From Tieghemostelium lacteum (taxonomy: Eukaryota; Evosea; Eumycetozoa; Dictyosteliales; Raperosteliaceae): a stretch of 64,000 nucleotides of DNA. The DNA is taken from contig LODT01000011.1 in assembly GCA_001606155.1 (NCBI GenBank), positions 186,001 through 250,000 of the forward strand, read 5' to 3'. Below are positions 36,365 through 46,434 of the stretch, in pieces. The position numbers were made by a program, and so were the translations under genes. Under the pieces are notes generated by a model, which saw nothing but the letters and a program-made list of their open reading frames with translations, did no database searches and was not told where the DNA came from. Within the stretch, counting starts at the first letter, position 1, and each line of letters opens with the position of its first letter.

Positions 36365-37090
36365 TTAATCTAATTCTTGATCTTCATCTTCTTCACTCTC
36401 TTCCAATTTATCAGTATTGTCATTATCATGTTTTAAAGCTTCTCTTCTGGAGAGGTTTGAAAGATTAGGGTGTGAATTTACAAATTTTTTTACAGTTAGT
36501 GGTTGAATTTTATAGAGATTTCTCAAGGCCCATCCAATGGCTTTACGAATGAAAAACTCTTTTTCATCAATTGTCTTTTCAATGTACTTAAAAAGCAGTT
36601 TAGTATTAGTTTCTTTTTTATAAGATAACTGATAGATTAACGATATACGTCGATGCCAAAAATCGTCACTGTCAATCCACTTGTCAGTGTAGCTTTGTGA
36701 AATTTCAGGGAACTTTTTAAAATGTGAACCAATGAGTCTTGATGCGATGATATCTACAGTGTCCCACCATGGTTGATGATTAATCATTGCCCAATACAAA
36801 TCGAGTCTCTTTTTATCTTTGATTTTGTTTAGTTGATGACTGGATAAATCAATTCCAATATACTGGAATTCACGTTCTTCCAGTTTATAAATTTCAATAA
36901 TTTCATCTTCAGTTGGTCTGCCATTCTTTTCAATAAACTCTTTTAACAAATCCTTTCTCTTTGGTGCTGCTATACCAAGGAATTCAAATTTATTTCTCAT
37001 ATACTGTTTCTTTCTCTCTGAACTCTTTTCATTTTTATTTAATCTAAAAAAGTTACCAATTAACTTTACGTAATTACTTTTAATTGTCAT
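36365..37090 (-). CDS. DNA alkylation repair protein, AlkD-like HEAT-repeat glycosylase
   Basis: Intronless, 241 residues, matching the length of AlkD (about 230-240). The helical-repeat fold shows FLGIAAPKRKDLLKEF near the start, QPWWDTVDIIA carrying the active-site Trp and Asp, WHRRISLIYQLSYK with the DNA-contacting Arg, and FFIRKAIGWALRNLYKIQP with the last conserved Trp. AlkD-type enzymes excise positively charged alkylated bases (3-methyladenine, 7-methylguanine) without base flipping. The C-terminus adds a short acidic tail (EESEEDEDQELD) absent from bacterial enzymes. The family is mainly bacterial but also present in several amoebae, so old transfer from bacteria is possible. Confidence 0.88.
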   Translation of the reverse strand: MTIKSNYVKLIGNFFRLNKNEKSSERKKQYMRNKFEFLGIAAPKRKDLLKEFIEKNGRPTEDEIIEIYKLEEREFQYIGIDLSSHQLNKIKDKKRLDLYWAMINHQPWWDTVDIIASRLIGSHFKKFPEISQSYTDKWIDSDDFWHRRISLIYQLSYKKETNTKLLFKYIEKTIDEKEFFIRKAIGWALRNLYKIQPLTVKKFVNSHPNLSNLSRREALKHDNDNTDKLEESEEDEDQELD

Positions 37091-37178
37091 TTTAATTGTT
37101 AAAAAGTAACTTTTTTAAACTACACAGAAAACATAAAAGTCATGATTTAATTTTATTTTAAAAATTTCTTGGAAATTA

Positions 37179-38936
37179 TTAATTATTAATATAATTATTA
37201 TTAGGGCCACCACTATGAGCAGGCCAGGTTCCATCTGCGTTCTTTTCCTCGAGCAAGATGAATTGATTTTCGAGAAGATTTGAGCTGCTTAAGCTTTCAA
37301 GTGGTTTGAGTTCTTCATTTTTGCTGTTATTGTAAAAGTCCCAAATCTTGACTTCAGAAGGTACCAATCCAAAGACTTTACAGTATCTGTCCTTTAGAGA
37401 GGCAATAGACTCTGATTTCAAAGCGCAACCCTCAATGACTTTGGTTAGCTCTGTTGATTTTACAAATTGCAATTTGATTGGGATTTTCATATCGAAGGTT
37501 TTTGATCCACAAGCACCCCCGATGACCTCTCTGTAGATATCAGGACCACCGCCATAAACAGCTTTTAGCTTCTTGTAGATAATCTCTGGAACTAGTATAT
37601 AGTGGTTGGATTCCATGAGACCTACTTTCAGTGTTTCACCATCTGCTTGCAATAGTATACTATTGTCAATGGGACCTAAGTCATCACGAGTGTAGTACTC
37701 CTGTGCCCACTTGTGATACCAAATAGCATTGACAGGACACCATCTCTCACCTATAACCAATGGGGTTCTAAATAATTTTGACTTTAGCTCTTGTATTTCT
37801 TGACTTGTTAATTCAGGTTCCAGTTCAACTGGCTTCAATACAACATCTTGATTTGTGTTGGCATTACTACTATTTATAGGTGAATTGGTTGGTGGGGTTT
37901 GTATGTTGTCTACTGTTGATGATGATGATGATGATTTATTTAAACAACTAGATTTATTACAACTAGTTAAAGCACTTACTAGAAGATTCCAAAATGCTGG
38001 AACTAATATATCAGTTGCTACATGAATGTTCTTTGGTTTTTTCTTTTCAAAATTAAAAACATCACAAACAGTTCTACCAACACAATGTCCTTGAGTTTCA
38101 ATGTCCACTCTCATTAGTTGTATTGTGAATATACTTGGATTGATAAGGTATGCCATTGCCAGAGGATCATGTAATGGTGCATCAGGCATATTAAATAAAT
38201 CTCTATAAGTACTCTTAAAGAACTGCAGTAAATTCACACAAGTTTCAATAAACCCAGACTCTTTATCAATACATCTAATCTGTTCAACAACCTGGTCTGT
38301 AACCAATGCCTTATGACTAACATCTAAAGGTACCATAGTTAACTGTACCCCACTTTCAAAGACAATATGTGCAGCTTCAGGATCAATGAGAATATTAAAC
38401 TCTGCAGCTGGAGTCATATTACCCATAGCAATAGCACCTCCTAGAATGGATATATCAACCATAGATTTAACTTGAGGATACACTGAAAACAGTAAAGCAA
38501 CATTTGTAAGACACCCAGTTGCAACTATAGTCACTTTTTTTTGTTTAGTCTGTTCGTGATAACATGATTTAATTCTCTCGTACATTACCTGTACAGCAGG
38601 TTTATCAGTAATTGCTGAATGTTTGCTATGGGGCAGAGGTGTGATACAATCTAATCCAGATTCACCATGAATCTCTGGACATATCATAGATGCTCTAACC
38701 AATGGAACTGCAGCTCCTTTCACTACATCAATCTTCCCACCCAATCCTATACTCTCCAATACTCTCAATGCATTATCAGTAGTCTTATCAACAGTCTGGT
38801 TACCAGCAACTGTCGAAATACCTAAAACCTTAAATCCAGGTGTATGTGTCGCCAACATTATCATAAATGCATCATCATGTCCTGGATCACAATCCAACCA
38901 TATATATCTTAATTCTTGATTATCAATATTTTGCAT
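37179..38936 (-). CDS. Inosine-uridine nucleoside hydrolase fused to DUSP and ubiquitin-like domains
   Basis: A single open reading frame of 585 residues with no splice signal between the parts. Residues 1-325 are a full nucleoside hydrolase: D-C-D-P-G-H-D-D at 15-22 (Ca2+/ribose site), EIHGESGLDC, AAEFNILIDPEAA and APLHDPLAMAYLINP with the late His/Asp. It would split ribonucleosides into base and ribose. After a Ser/Asn linker (about 326-375) comes a DUSP domain (about 376-480): WCPVNAIWYHKWAQEYY, DLGPIDNSILL, and the YGGGPDIYREVI motif diagnostic of the module found in ubiquitin-specific proteases. The last 100 residues (IPIKLQFVKSTELTKVIEG...SEVKIWDFYNN) resemble the ubiquitin-like domain that follows DUSP in USP4/USP15. 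No protease domain is present. Confidence 0.88.
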   Translation of the reverse strand: MQNIDNQELRYIWLDCDPGHDDAFMIMLATHTPGFKVLGISTVAGNQTVDKTTDNALRVLESIGLGGKIDVVKGAAVPLVRASMICPEIHGESGLDCITPLPHSKHSAITDKPAVQVMYERIKSCYHEQTKQKKVTIVATGCLTNVALLFSVYPQVKSMVDISILGGAIAMGNMTPAAEFNILIDPEAAHIVFESGVQLTMVPLDVSHKALVTDQVVEQIRCIDKESGFIETCVNLLQFFKSTYRDLFNMPDAPLHDPLAMAYLINPSIFTIQLMRVDIETQGHCVGRTVCDVFNFEKKKPKNIHVATDILVPAFWNLLVSALTSCNKSSCLNKSSSSSSTVDNIQTPPTNSPINSSNANTNQDVVLKPVELEPELTSQEIQELKSKLFRTPLVIGERWCPVNAIWYHKWAQEYYTRDDLGPIDNSILLQADGETLKVGLMESNHYILVPEIIYKKLKAVYGGGPDIYREVIGGACGSKTFDMKIPIKLQFVKSTELTKVIEGCALKSESIASLKDRYCKVFGLVPSEVKIWDFYNNSKNEELKPLESLSSSNLLENQFILLEEKNADGTWPAHSGGPNNNYINN

Positions 38937-39982
38937 TTCCTCTTATTAGATGTGATTATAGATTGTTCCTCAAATGATAATATTTTCAAAAATTAATAAA
39001 AAAGCTTTTTAAAAAATTCTTACTTGAAAAGCATTTTAGGTAAATGAATGAGATATTTAAGGGTTAATAAAACAAAGATACATTTAAAGACATTGGTCAT
39101 ATAATTGGTTCTCAACTTTTTGATAATCTTCATTCATTAAAAAATAGATTCCAATCAACCATAAATACTGGTAAGTAAATTAAACACTAATTGAACCACC
39201 TTTTGTTCTTTGATACTAACATAAACTTCAATACAATTTAAACACCTGTTGACATTATATAACCAATAGATTTTTACAAAATCGTTTCAGAGGGTATGTA
39301 ATTTATTACAATGATTAATAATTTAAATGAATACACTAATCATATGATTTGGTAAAGAAAAAAAACCAAATAAAAGAAATTTAGATCAATTGTATGCTAA
39401 TTGTATGATAATTTGGTGAATGAAATTAATAATCTCAAAAAAGAAATGAATCCAAATAAGGTAAATACATTAATTAATACTCATATATATCAATACTAAT
39501 ATTAATGGATACAATTTTTGAAATTAATGATTTCTCTATTTGACCATTAATTTCAAAAATTTTATCCATTATATTATCTATTATATTTGCTCCACCTTTT
39601 CAAGAAACGCAATAATTAAATCTAGAACACAACAAAAAAACCAATGCAACACTTAGTAGTGTTAGCTCCACCCAACCATCAAAATTTAGTTTGGTTGAAT
39701 ATACTTATAAGTATCCTGTTTTAGATAAACTCAATCCTCTGTTTTACATTGACCATACAGGGATAGGATATTCTCTTATGTTACACTCTTACTTTCCCAA
39801 ATATTGTTAATGTTTTCGTCCTGGGGGATGTAGATGTTACTCATGGAGTCTGGGATCAGGTAACAAAAATTAAATTATCAAAAAATTAACTTTTCTAGAT
39901 ATGATATTTATATTTTTTTAGTTACTTTACTATGAATAAAACTAATGATCTAAAAAATGAAAAATAACCAAAATAGGTGTAT
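38937..39982. pseudogene. Probable decayed gene region with scattered coding-like fragments
   Basis: About 1.05 kb without an intact gene. Several short stretches read like protein in different frames: near 39085-39172 (DIGHIIGSQLFDNL), near 39410-39460 (NEINNLKKEMNP), near 39665-39810 (FSLVEYTYKYPVLDKL) and near 39800-39860 (VFVLGDVDVTHGVWDQ). Some of them are followed by donor-like GTAAGT or GTAAAT. No family is recognised. The pattern suggests a degenerate multi-exon gene rather than random AT-rich DNA, but a working gene with unusual splicing is not excluded. A long inverted repeat sits inside it at 39503-39571. Confidence 0.35.
39503..39571. repeat. 27-bp near-perfect inverted repeat with 15-nt loop
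   Basis: The left arm 39503-39529 (core atggatacaatttttg) and right arm 39545-39571 (core aaaaattttatccat) are reverse complements with one mismatch, separated by a 15-nt loop. The stem would fold strongly as RNA from either strand. It could be a hairpin small-RNA precursor, a foldback element relic or a chance structure in AT-rich DNA; length and near-perfection make chance less likely. Confidence 0.55.
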
Positions 39983-41620
39983 TTAATTTGAAGTGGTATC
40001 TTTTGATTCTCTTTGGAATTGTAATAGCTGTACATCAATTCCACCATTTTTAAAAGATTCAATTTCAATCCATTTGACACCAGTTAGTTCTTTGAATTTT
40101 GGGTTGCCATTGATTACATAGACATGTTTGAGAACACTTTCATCCGAGTTCTTTAACATGGTACCAAATCTCTTGAATAAGTCTACTAATTTATCTGAAA
40201 TTTTCATAGTTTGGTGTTTAGGATCTTGGTGTAGTATTCTATGTCCATATGGAAGATTACTTAAAATAGTAAAAGGAGTTTGATATCTCTTTGATATCAA
40301 CTCAATATTTTTATAAACTTTTTGAAAATCACCACTTTGTAGAAGTAAATAGTCATCATCTGTAATAACTGATTCAATGTCATTGCTATCATCAGATGGC
40401 ATTGTTTTAGGTTGATACCCTTCTTGAGTTAGATTAAATCTTGTAGAATCCAATGCTCTATCACTTATATCAGATCCAATGAAAAATCTATTATTTACAC
40501 GTTTAGTTGGTATCTTTGGTTTCAGATTTTGTTGATATTCGTTAAACTGTTCAGAAAGGTGCCATGGGAAATACTGGTATTGGAATACCCTGGTACCTGT
40601 GTTTTGTGAGTTTGGTAAAACCTTTCCCTCACTACTAGTAGACACACAAGAAACAGCTTCTTGAAGTATACCTCCACTTCCCATAAAAGCATCCCAGAAT
40701 GAGTTTTGATTATGTGGTGATACAACCTGAGCAAGGGACAATGCAGCATAGGCTAAAGTCTCTCTTATAGGTGCCTCAGTTACATGTTTATTCTGTATTC
40801 TCTTGTGTAGCATAACATTATCAACAGAGGTCGCATCAATAGTGAGTTGTAATTGATCCTCATCTAATCTTACATAGAGCTTAGTCTGAGGTGGTTGAAC
40901 TTCTATTTCAGGACCTGTTTGTGAATTCTCTAGTGCGACATCAGGGTCAACACTAGAGGTCACAGAGAGCTTTCTCAACTGTTTCTTTAGTTTCTTTCTG
41001 TGTTTTGAAGCTACTGATACCTGATATTGTCTGATTTCAGGTAAGACATGATGCTGAAAGTACTTTTGTATCCTCTCCTTTACAGCATTGCTATGGTAGA
41101 GTTTAGATTTGGTGCAACTAACTGATATCAAAGGTACCTCTGTACTAGAAGGAAAAAACTCTAACCAAGGTACTGCTGATAGTGATTGTTCAAGTTCATT
41201 GAAATTCCTACAGTTTATTCTATCACTGATTCTAATTCTTATAGATTCAGCTAACCTAGTACAACTTGATAGTGACCATAGATATTTTGATATCACACCT
41301 AAAGAAGTATGATGTGCATCATTTTTAATAGTATTTTCACTATCTCTGTTATGTCCTTCTCCTCTAGATGTTACTTGTTGTAATGTAGAATTTGTTTGTT
41401 TCTGTGTTGTTGTTGTTGTTGTTGGTGTGGTAGTATTATAATAATCAGTATCAATACCAACTTCAAATGAAACTGATCCTGCTTCTTTTTTACCAAACTT
41501 TGGTATTAACAATGAATTGGATTTAAATATCCTTTTAATTTCATTTTTTAAAATATTCTCAAACTTTGGTGATACTGTTATATAAAATGATAATTTTTTA
41601 ATATCTAACAGTTGTTTCAT
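39983..41620 (-). CDS. THUMP/RlmL-like SAM-dependent RNA methyltransferase
   Basis: Intronless, 545 residues. The N-terminal part (FYITVSPKFENILKNEIKRIF) resembles the start of THUMP-bearing methyltransferases of the UPF0020 group. Further on are LYVRLDEDQLQLTIDAT and LHKRIQNKHVTEAPIRETLAYAAL, matching the V-R-L...L-x-I-D...L-H-K-R...A-P-L-K-E-T-L-A pattern of RlmL/Trm14 enzymes. The SAM-binding loop is FWDAFMGSGGILQEA near 310, the acidic motif II is FIGSDISDRALDSTRFN, and the catalytic motif IV is ILSNLPYGHR near 455, with Leu in place of the usual second residue of N-P-P-Y. It probably makes N2-methylguanosine in tRNA or rRNA; the substrate is inference. An Asn/Thr-rich loop (about 60-100) and a Lys-rich insert (about 205-220) are amoeba-style extras. 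Confidence 0.78.
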   Translation of the reverse strand: MKQLLDIKKLSFYITVSPKFENILKNEIKRIFKSNSLLIPKFGKKEAGSVSFEVGIDTDYYNTTTPTTTTTTQKQTNSTLQQVTSRGEGHNRDSENTIKNDAHHTSLGVISKYLWSLSSCTRLAESIRIRISDRINCRNFNELEQSLSAVPWLEFFPSSTEVPLISVSCTKSKLYHSNAVKERIQKYFQHHVLPEIRQYQVSVASKHRKKLKKQLRKLSVTSSVDPDVALENSQTGPEIEVQPPQTKLYVRLDEDQLQLTIDATSVDNVMLHKRIQNKHVTEAPIRETLAYAALSLAQVVSPHNQNSFWDAFMGSGGILQEAVSCVSTSSEGKVLPNSQNTGTRVFQYQYFPWHLSEQFNEYQQNLKPKIPTKRVNNRFFIGSDISDRALDSTRFNLTQEGYQPKTMPSDDSNDIESVITDDDYLLLQSGDFQKVYKNIELISKRYQTPFTILSNLPYGHRILHQDPKHQTMKISDKLVDLFKRFGTMLKNSDESVLKHVYVINGNPKFKELTGVKWIEIESFKNGGIDVQLLQFQRESKDTTSN

Positions 41621-41754
41621 ATTTAATTATGGAAATAGGTGATCTTCACAACTTTTAAAAATAATAATTAAAAAAAAATCTTTAATATTAAAAAAAAAAA
41701 ATAGAAAGAATCAAAATTAATATCAGATTATGAATGAGAAAAACTAATTCAAGT

Positions 41755-41907
41755 ATGGAGCAGTTTGAAGATATAAATTCTCTCCTACTAAGTTTATACT
41801 TAGCTCACAAAAAATCTTTAAAACAAATTCAGCAAATATCAGAATTTAAAAAAAATTCAAATTTATTTAACTGTTTTTTTCATCGTTTTTATTTTGCATT
41901 GGGTTAA
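41755..41907 (+). CDS. Short ORF directly upstream of two further ORFs
   Basis: An ATG-started ORF of 50 codons beginning MEQFEDINSLLLSLYLAHKK. It ends 8 bp before the ATG of the next ORF at 41916, in a different frame. Its composition (Leu, Gln, Lys) reads like protein and it has a normal A-rich leader, but no homology is recognised. It could be an upstream ORF in the leader of the 41916 gene, the first exon of a gene I cannot resolve, or chance. Confidence 0.3.
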   Translation: MEQFEDINSLLLSLYLAHKKSLKQIQQISEFKKNSNLFNCFFHRFYFALG

Positions 41908-41915
41908 TAGATAAA

Positions 41916-42197
41916 ATGAATAGTTTCTTTTCAAAACTATTTTCATTTTTCTCATTTAGAAGCCGAAATGAGGAGAATGATAATGTAGAGGAAAAAGAAA
42001 TAGAACAATCACCTGTTACACCAAAGGAGGAATATGATGAAATTTTTATAGATATAGATAATGATGGAATGGATGACATTCCATTTGATATAAATAATGT
42101 TATAACAGAAGAAACTTTACAAAATAGTACCAAGAAGAAGGTATCAAAAACAAAAAGTAAAATATATTCAAATCCTATCTATACTTATAAGAAATGA
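41916..42197 (+). CDS. Small acidic protein, overlapping the following ORF by 4 nt
   Basis: 93 residues starting MNSFFSKLFSFFSFRSRNEE: a short amphipathic/hydrophobic start, an acidic centre (EYDEIFIDIDNDGMDDIPFD) and a basic end. The stop codon overlaps the next ATG in an ATGA, which is rare in nuclear genes. An alternative reading is a single gene: a donor gtacca at 42126 with acceptor ataag at 42190-42191 would join this frame, in phase, to the next one. The donor is weak, so both models stand. No family is recognised. Confidence 0.45.
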   Translation: MNSFFSKLFSFFSFRSRNEENDNVEEKEIEQSPVTPKEEYDEIFIDIDNDGMDDIPFDINNVITEETLQNSTKKKVSKTKSKIYSNPIYTYKK

Positions 42198-42976
42198 AGT
42201 TTTTTATATATATGATTCTAATACTCTCCCTCCCAACTACTTTAATAGCAAAGAAAACTATAACATGTCGGCATGAAAGTTGTGGAAAATTTGGAAAACC
42301 AAAAAGAACTTTTAAAGACTATAGTTTAAGAAAATCACATGAAGCATCTGTACACTATTGTGATGCTGACCAATGTCCACTTGGTTATCATTTTGGAATT
42401 CGTAAAACTGTTAAATGCTCACACAGAGAATGTACAGATAAATTTTTAAATAACAGATTACGAGATTTACATGAAAAGAAAATCGGACCTAAACATCACC
42501 CACTGTGCTACAGTGACCCTTCTAAATGCACAAACTTCATTTGTATACATGTAAACAATGAAAACTATCAAAAACTATACAAAACTCAAACTAAATATTC
42601 AAATTGCATGTTGATAACAGATGATGAGGATGATAGTGAGACTATCCATGAGTATATTCCTATAGATCATCATCATCATCAAAATCATCTTAAACAAACT
42701 CAACCTCAAGAAACTGAAATTTACGAACACAACATCGCAACATCACAACAAGAAATTGAAAACACACAAGAACAAATTATAGAATCGACATCTATGCAAA
42801 TAGATGATAATTTGAATATAAATAATAATAATATTAAAGAAGAGGATATAGATAGTTGTAGTAATATGAATAGTAATAATGAATATAGTATAAATATAGA
42901 TTTAAATAGTAACATTAAATTTATAGAAGTAGAACTATGTCCAATACAAGTAATACCAGAGGAATTGGTTAAATAA
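42194..42976 (+). CDS. C2H2-like Cys/His-rich protein with hydrophobic start
   Basis: 260 residues. The first 19 (MKFFIYMILILSLPTTLIA) look like a signal peptide or, if the gene is spliced to the preceding frame, an internal membrane segment. Next come two zinc-finger-like units: C-R-H-E-S-C...SLRKSHEASVH and C-S-H-R-E-C...LRDLHEKKIGPKHH, each with C-x4-C and late His pairs, interspersed with further Cys. The C-terminal half is Gln, Asn, Asp and Glu-rich (HHHHQNHLKQTQPQETE) and unstructured. C2H2 units are normally nuclear, which conflicts with an N-terminal signal sequence; this makes the real start uncertain. It is convergent with the next gene, leaving only 28 bp between stops. Confidence 0.55.
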   Translation: MKFFIYMILILSLPTTLIAKKTITCRHESCGKFGKPKRTFKDYSLRKSHEASVHYCDADQCPLGYHFGIRKTVKCSHRECTDKFLNNRLRDLHEKKIGPKHHPLCYSDPSKCTNFICIHVNNENYQKLYKTQTKYSNCMLITDDEDDSETIHEYIPIDHHHHQNHLKQTQPQETEIYEHNIATSQQEIENTQEQIIESTSMQIDDNLNINNNNIKEEDIDSCSNMNSNNEYSINIDLNSNIKFIEVELCPIQVIPEELVK

Positions 42977-43004
42977 ACTGGTGATGCTATGGGCAAATTA
43001 TAAA

Positions 43005-45823
43005 TTATTTATTTATTAATTCTTCGCACTTTTTGTTAATTATTTCTATTTGGGTGGGGTTTGGGTTATCGAGGAAGTTTAGAGGTTCTTTTGTATATTT
43101 TGAAATTACTTCTTTTAATGTATCATTTTGCAACATTTCTGTTAGTAAATTTTTACATGTTCCAACTTGTTCTAAATACTTGTAGTATGTAGAAATGTTC
43201 TTAAGAATTACCACAATAATAAATTTAAATTTTGAAATTTGAATAATTTCAATTTTGCGGTTCAGGTATGCAGTAAAGAACAATGAGAATTGACTAAATA
43301 TCAAAATGGAATCTGTTAAAACACTTTTCATTATGGATTTTACTAATGGCTTCAATTGACTATCGAAAGATTTTGATTCCAACATGTTCTTTGCAATTAC
43401 TATAGAGTAACTTGTAACAGTTTCATTCTTTAGGGCTATGAGGTTAGTTAACATTGATACCACATTGATTGTGCTTAAGAATCCTTGACAGTTAGACAAC
43501 AATTGAAAAACATTTTTATCAGTTTTAGTTATAATATTAGCAAATGAAATAGTAATATTGAGTAGAGCTTCAGTTACACCTGTTGGAGATTTAGTAACTA
43601 CCATATCCAGAAATGATAGATAAGATCTTATTCCTACCAAATCATTAAAAAATGAATTTGGGTATTCACTAAACTTTAGAATAAACCTTGAAATGGTGTT
43701 TATAATGTTATAACTTTGGTCTTCTTTGACATATACCTCTAGAATTGCCAAACAATGTTTTATAATTGGGTATTTTAACTCCTCATTTTCATTTTTTTTG
43801 ATTGTTATTGCCAGAATTTCTACAAGGTTTTTAGTGAATATTTGAGTATTAAACACGGTTACTAGACCTGATATAAATCTTTCTGTTAATTTACCATCAG
43901 ACATTCCTTTATCCAACATTGGAACACCATAATTTATCAAATATTCATTAAGCTTTCTTATATACTCCATTAATGGAAACCTATCATTTAAAACTCTCTT
44001 TAAAAAGATAGTTTTTGTAATTTCAACCAAATATTCCATATCACTTCCATTACATATAAATTCTATACTATTTCTTTCATTATCATCATTATTATTGTGA
44101 TTGTTACTATAATTGTTATTGTCAGTACAAGCTAAACTAGAATCATAGACAACTGAATGTGAACCTGTTCCTTGTGAAATGAAAATTGGAAAATTTTCAT
44201 CCTCAACTGTAGTTAATGGTTGATTATCAGTTTTAATGTGATTGTTGTTATTGTTGTTATTGCTGTTATTGTTGTTAAGTTCTTGATCGAGTTGATCTAG
44301 TGCGCTTTTATCTATGAACAAATAATTCAAACCAATAATGTACTTTGACTTGTTGATATTTTCGAGTATTTTAATTGCCTTTTCTTGATTGTTTGGGTAT
44401 TGAGATTGAAGTAATGATCCAAATCTATATGCAAAATTATCATATTCTAGAATATGATTTAGATGTTTGTTTTTTAAAGTGATCAATTGAGAAAAACCCA
44501 TAGAATCAAGTGACACTTCATTACATTTAGTTATATTGCAAATGATGTATATATAGTCCTCAGGCAACATAGTTTGATCATTTACTAGAACATTTTTTCC
44601 ATTTAATAGTGTTTGTACAAATTTCAAAAAGACTTGTGTTTCTTTATCTTTTCTGTACCCATGAGATAGAAAGCTGATAGATTCTTTAGGTATTAGATAA
44701 GAAATATTGGAAACTACAACTTTCTGTTGTTTCTCTCTAACTTCAGGAATATTTTGAATTGGTTTCACTATTTCTAAAATTTTCTCAGTCACTGGTTTAT
44801 GTAACAAAAAACAATATTGAATAATTTCATTAAAATTATTATTCAATAGACCATAAAACTATTTATACAATATTTTAATATTAGATTAAATCAATATTTC
44901 TATAACTGTTAGTATACATTACATTGGTTTCATTAGTTTTATAAGGAGACTGAATAATCTGGACTCTATTGTATATACTGGCATTTTCCAATTTATTGTT
45001 GTGTTTTTCTAATATTTTAGAAATGATATGGTGAATAAGTTGTTTATAAAGACCATCTCTATTTATATTTCCCTCTGATTTATTCGAATCTGGAATATCA
45101 AAGGCCTCTTTTATAGCTTGAATAATATTATCATTTCGATTAATATCCTCTTCTTTAATATTTTGTAAATCCAAAAGTAAACCATACTGGATTTTAAAGG
45201 CTTGAATATCATCATTTTTCAGAAAGGTATTTTCTTTCATTGAGTCAAAACCCATTAATAAACTCGGTAACAATTTATCATATATTCTAACTGAAATATG
45301 ATATCCTTTAAAAATATTTTCATTAAAATAGATAAATAATTGTGAATTCTATTCCAGAATTTATATTAGAATTTGAGAATAATAAATTTAAAATTTTACT
45401 TACCAACAATAATTTCTTTGAAAATATTTGTTTTAAAGAATCATATATTTTTATATAATCAAAATCATTAGTAGTGATATCCATTTGATTTTCAAGTATT
45501 GAATTTTGAATTTTGATATTTGAGTTTACATCTTTTCCTCTAATAAAAAACACTTTGTTATCTTTACCTATTCAATTTTAATGATTTATCAATTAATCTA
45601 CTTTAATTTATAATTTTAAATTCTAAATAATCTTACATTTATTAATATTAAACTTCACAGGTGTAGTTCCATTATCATCTGAAACAAGAGAAAATTTATA
45701 TTCATTGATACCATCTAATGAGGCACATGTTATATCTTCACATAAATTTATAAGATCAGATCTTAAAGCATCAGCACATTGTACAGTAAGTTTACCATCT
45801 AGTATTAATGATAATACATCCAT
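43005..45823 (-). CDS. Unidentified helical protein, four exons
   Basis: Exons 45823..45637, 45567..45404, 45348..44923 and 44858..43005 give 876 residues; introns of 69, 55 and 64 bp join in phases 1, 0 and 0. Each join restores a continuous reading: FNINKCKDNKVFFIRG, then KKLLLNSQLFIYFNENIFKG, then KTNETNFYGLLNNNFNEII. The protein is mostly alpha-helical with Leu/Ile-rich repeats resembling ARM/HEAT helices in the second half (about 450-860), interrupted by Asn-rich low-complexity loops near residues 460-530. No signal peptide or membrane helix is seen. I do not recognise the family. Confidence 0.65.
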
Positions 45824-46434
45824 TTTAATAGTAATAAAATTTAAACTTTTGAAAATAAAAATATTTTATTTTGAAAAAAATATCAAAGAATTCTTCTAAA
45901 ATCACATAGGGATACTATTAAAATTTCAAAATCATAACCAATAATATCCATTCTCTAAAAAAGTAATGTACAAAAATAAATATCTGAAGTTTTTATGACA
46001 GACGAGTTGTTTTTGTGACATTTTTTTTAGATTTAACATGAGATTTAAATTTAAAGTGTGGGGATTGTATTAGGCTCAAAAAAGCATGCATAGTATTACA
46101 AAATATGGCTTTACACTAATATTATAAATATATGGATTAACATTTCTATATATCTCTTTTGAAAGAAACTTTCAAAAGACATTACTGAGTAATCATATTT
46201 TTTAATATTTACATTTAGAGCTTGAAAAATATATTGTTTTGACCCTGATTATCTTTTATTTATAATCTTTGACAAATTTGATTTTTTCTTTTTGTTCCTA
46301 TTTGCAAAGCTATTACAAATCTTTACTATTTGCTCGATTGCGCACTTTAAGGATTAAAAAAATAGAGGCGAGAAGAGAATTAAGATTAAAATAACAAATA
46401 TCAAAACATGGATATCAAATTTTTATTTGATAAT
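45824..46434 (-). other. Intergenic, AT-rich
   Basis: 611 bp holding the promoter of the preceding minus-strand gene and the 3' flank of the cathepsin gene. A short inverted motif around ctttcaaaagac and ttttgaaagaaa near 46158-46180 is the only structure noticed. No gene is supported. Confidence 0.55.

Noticed and set aside
43005-45823. Four separate short genes in this interval
   Set aside because: Phase-consistent splice sites join them into one continuous reading frame, and the later pieces lack ATG starts of their own.
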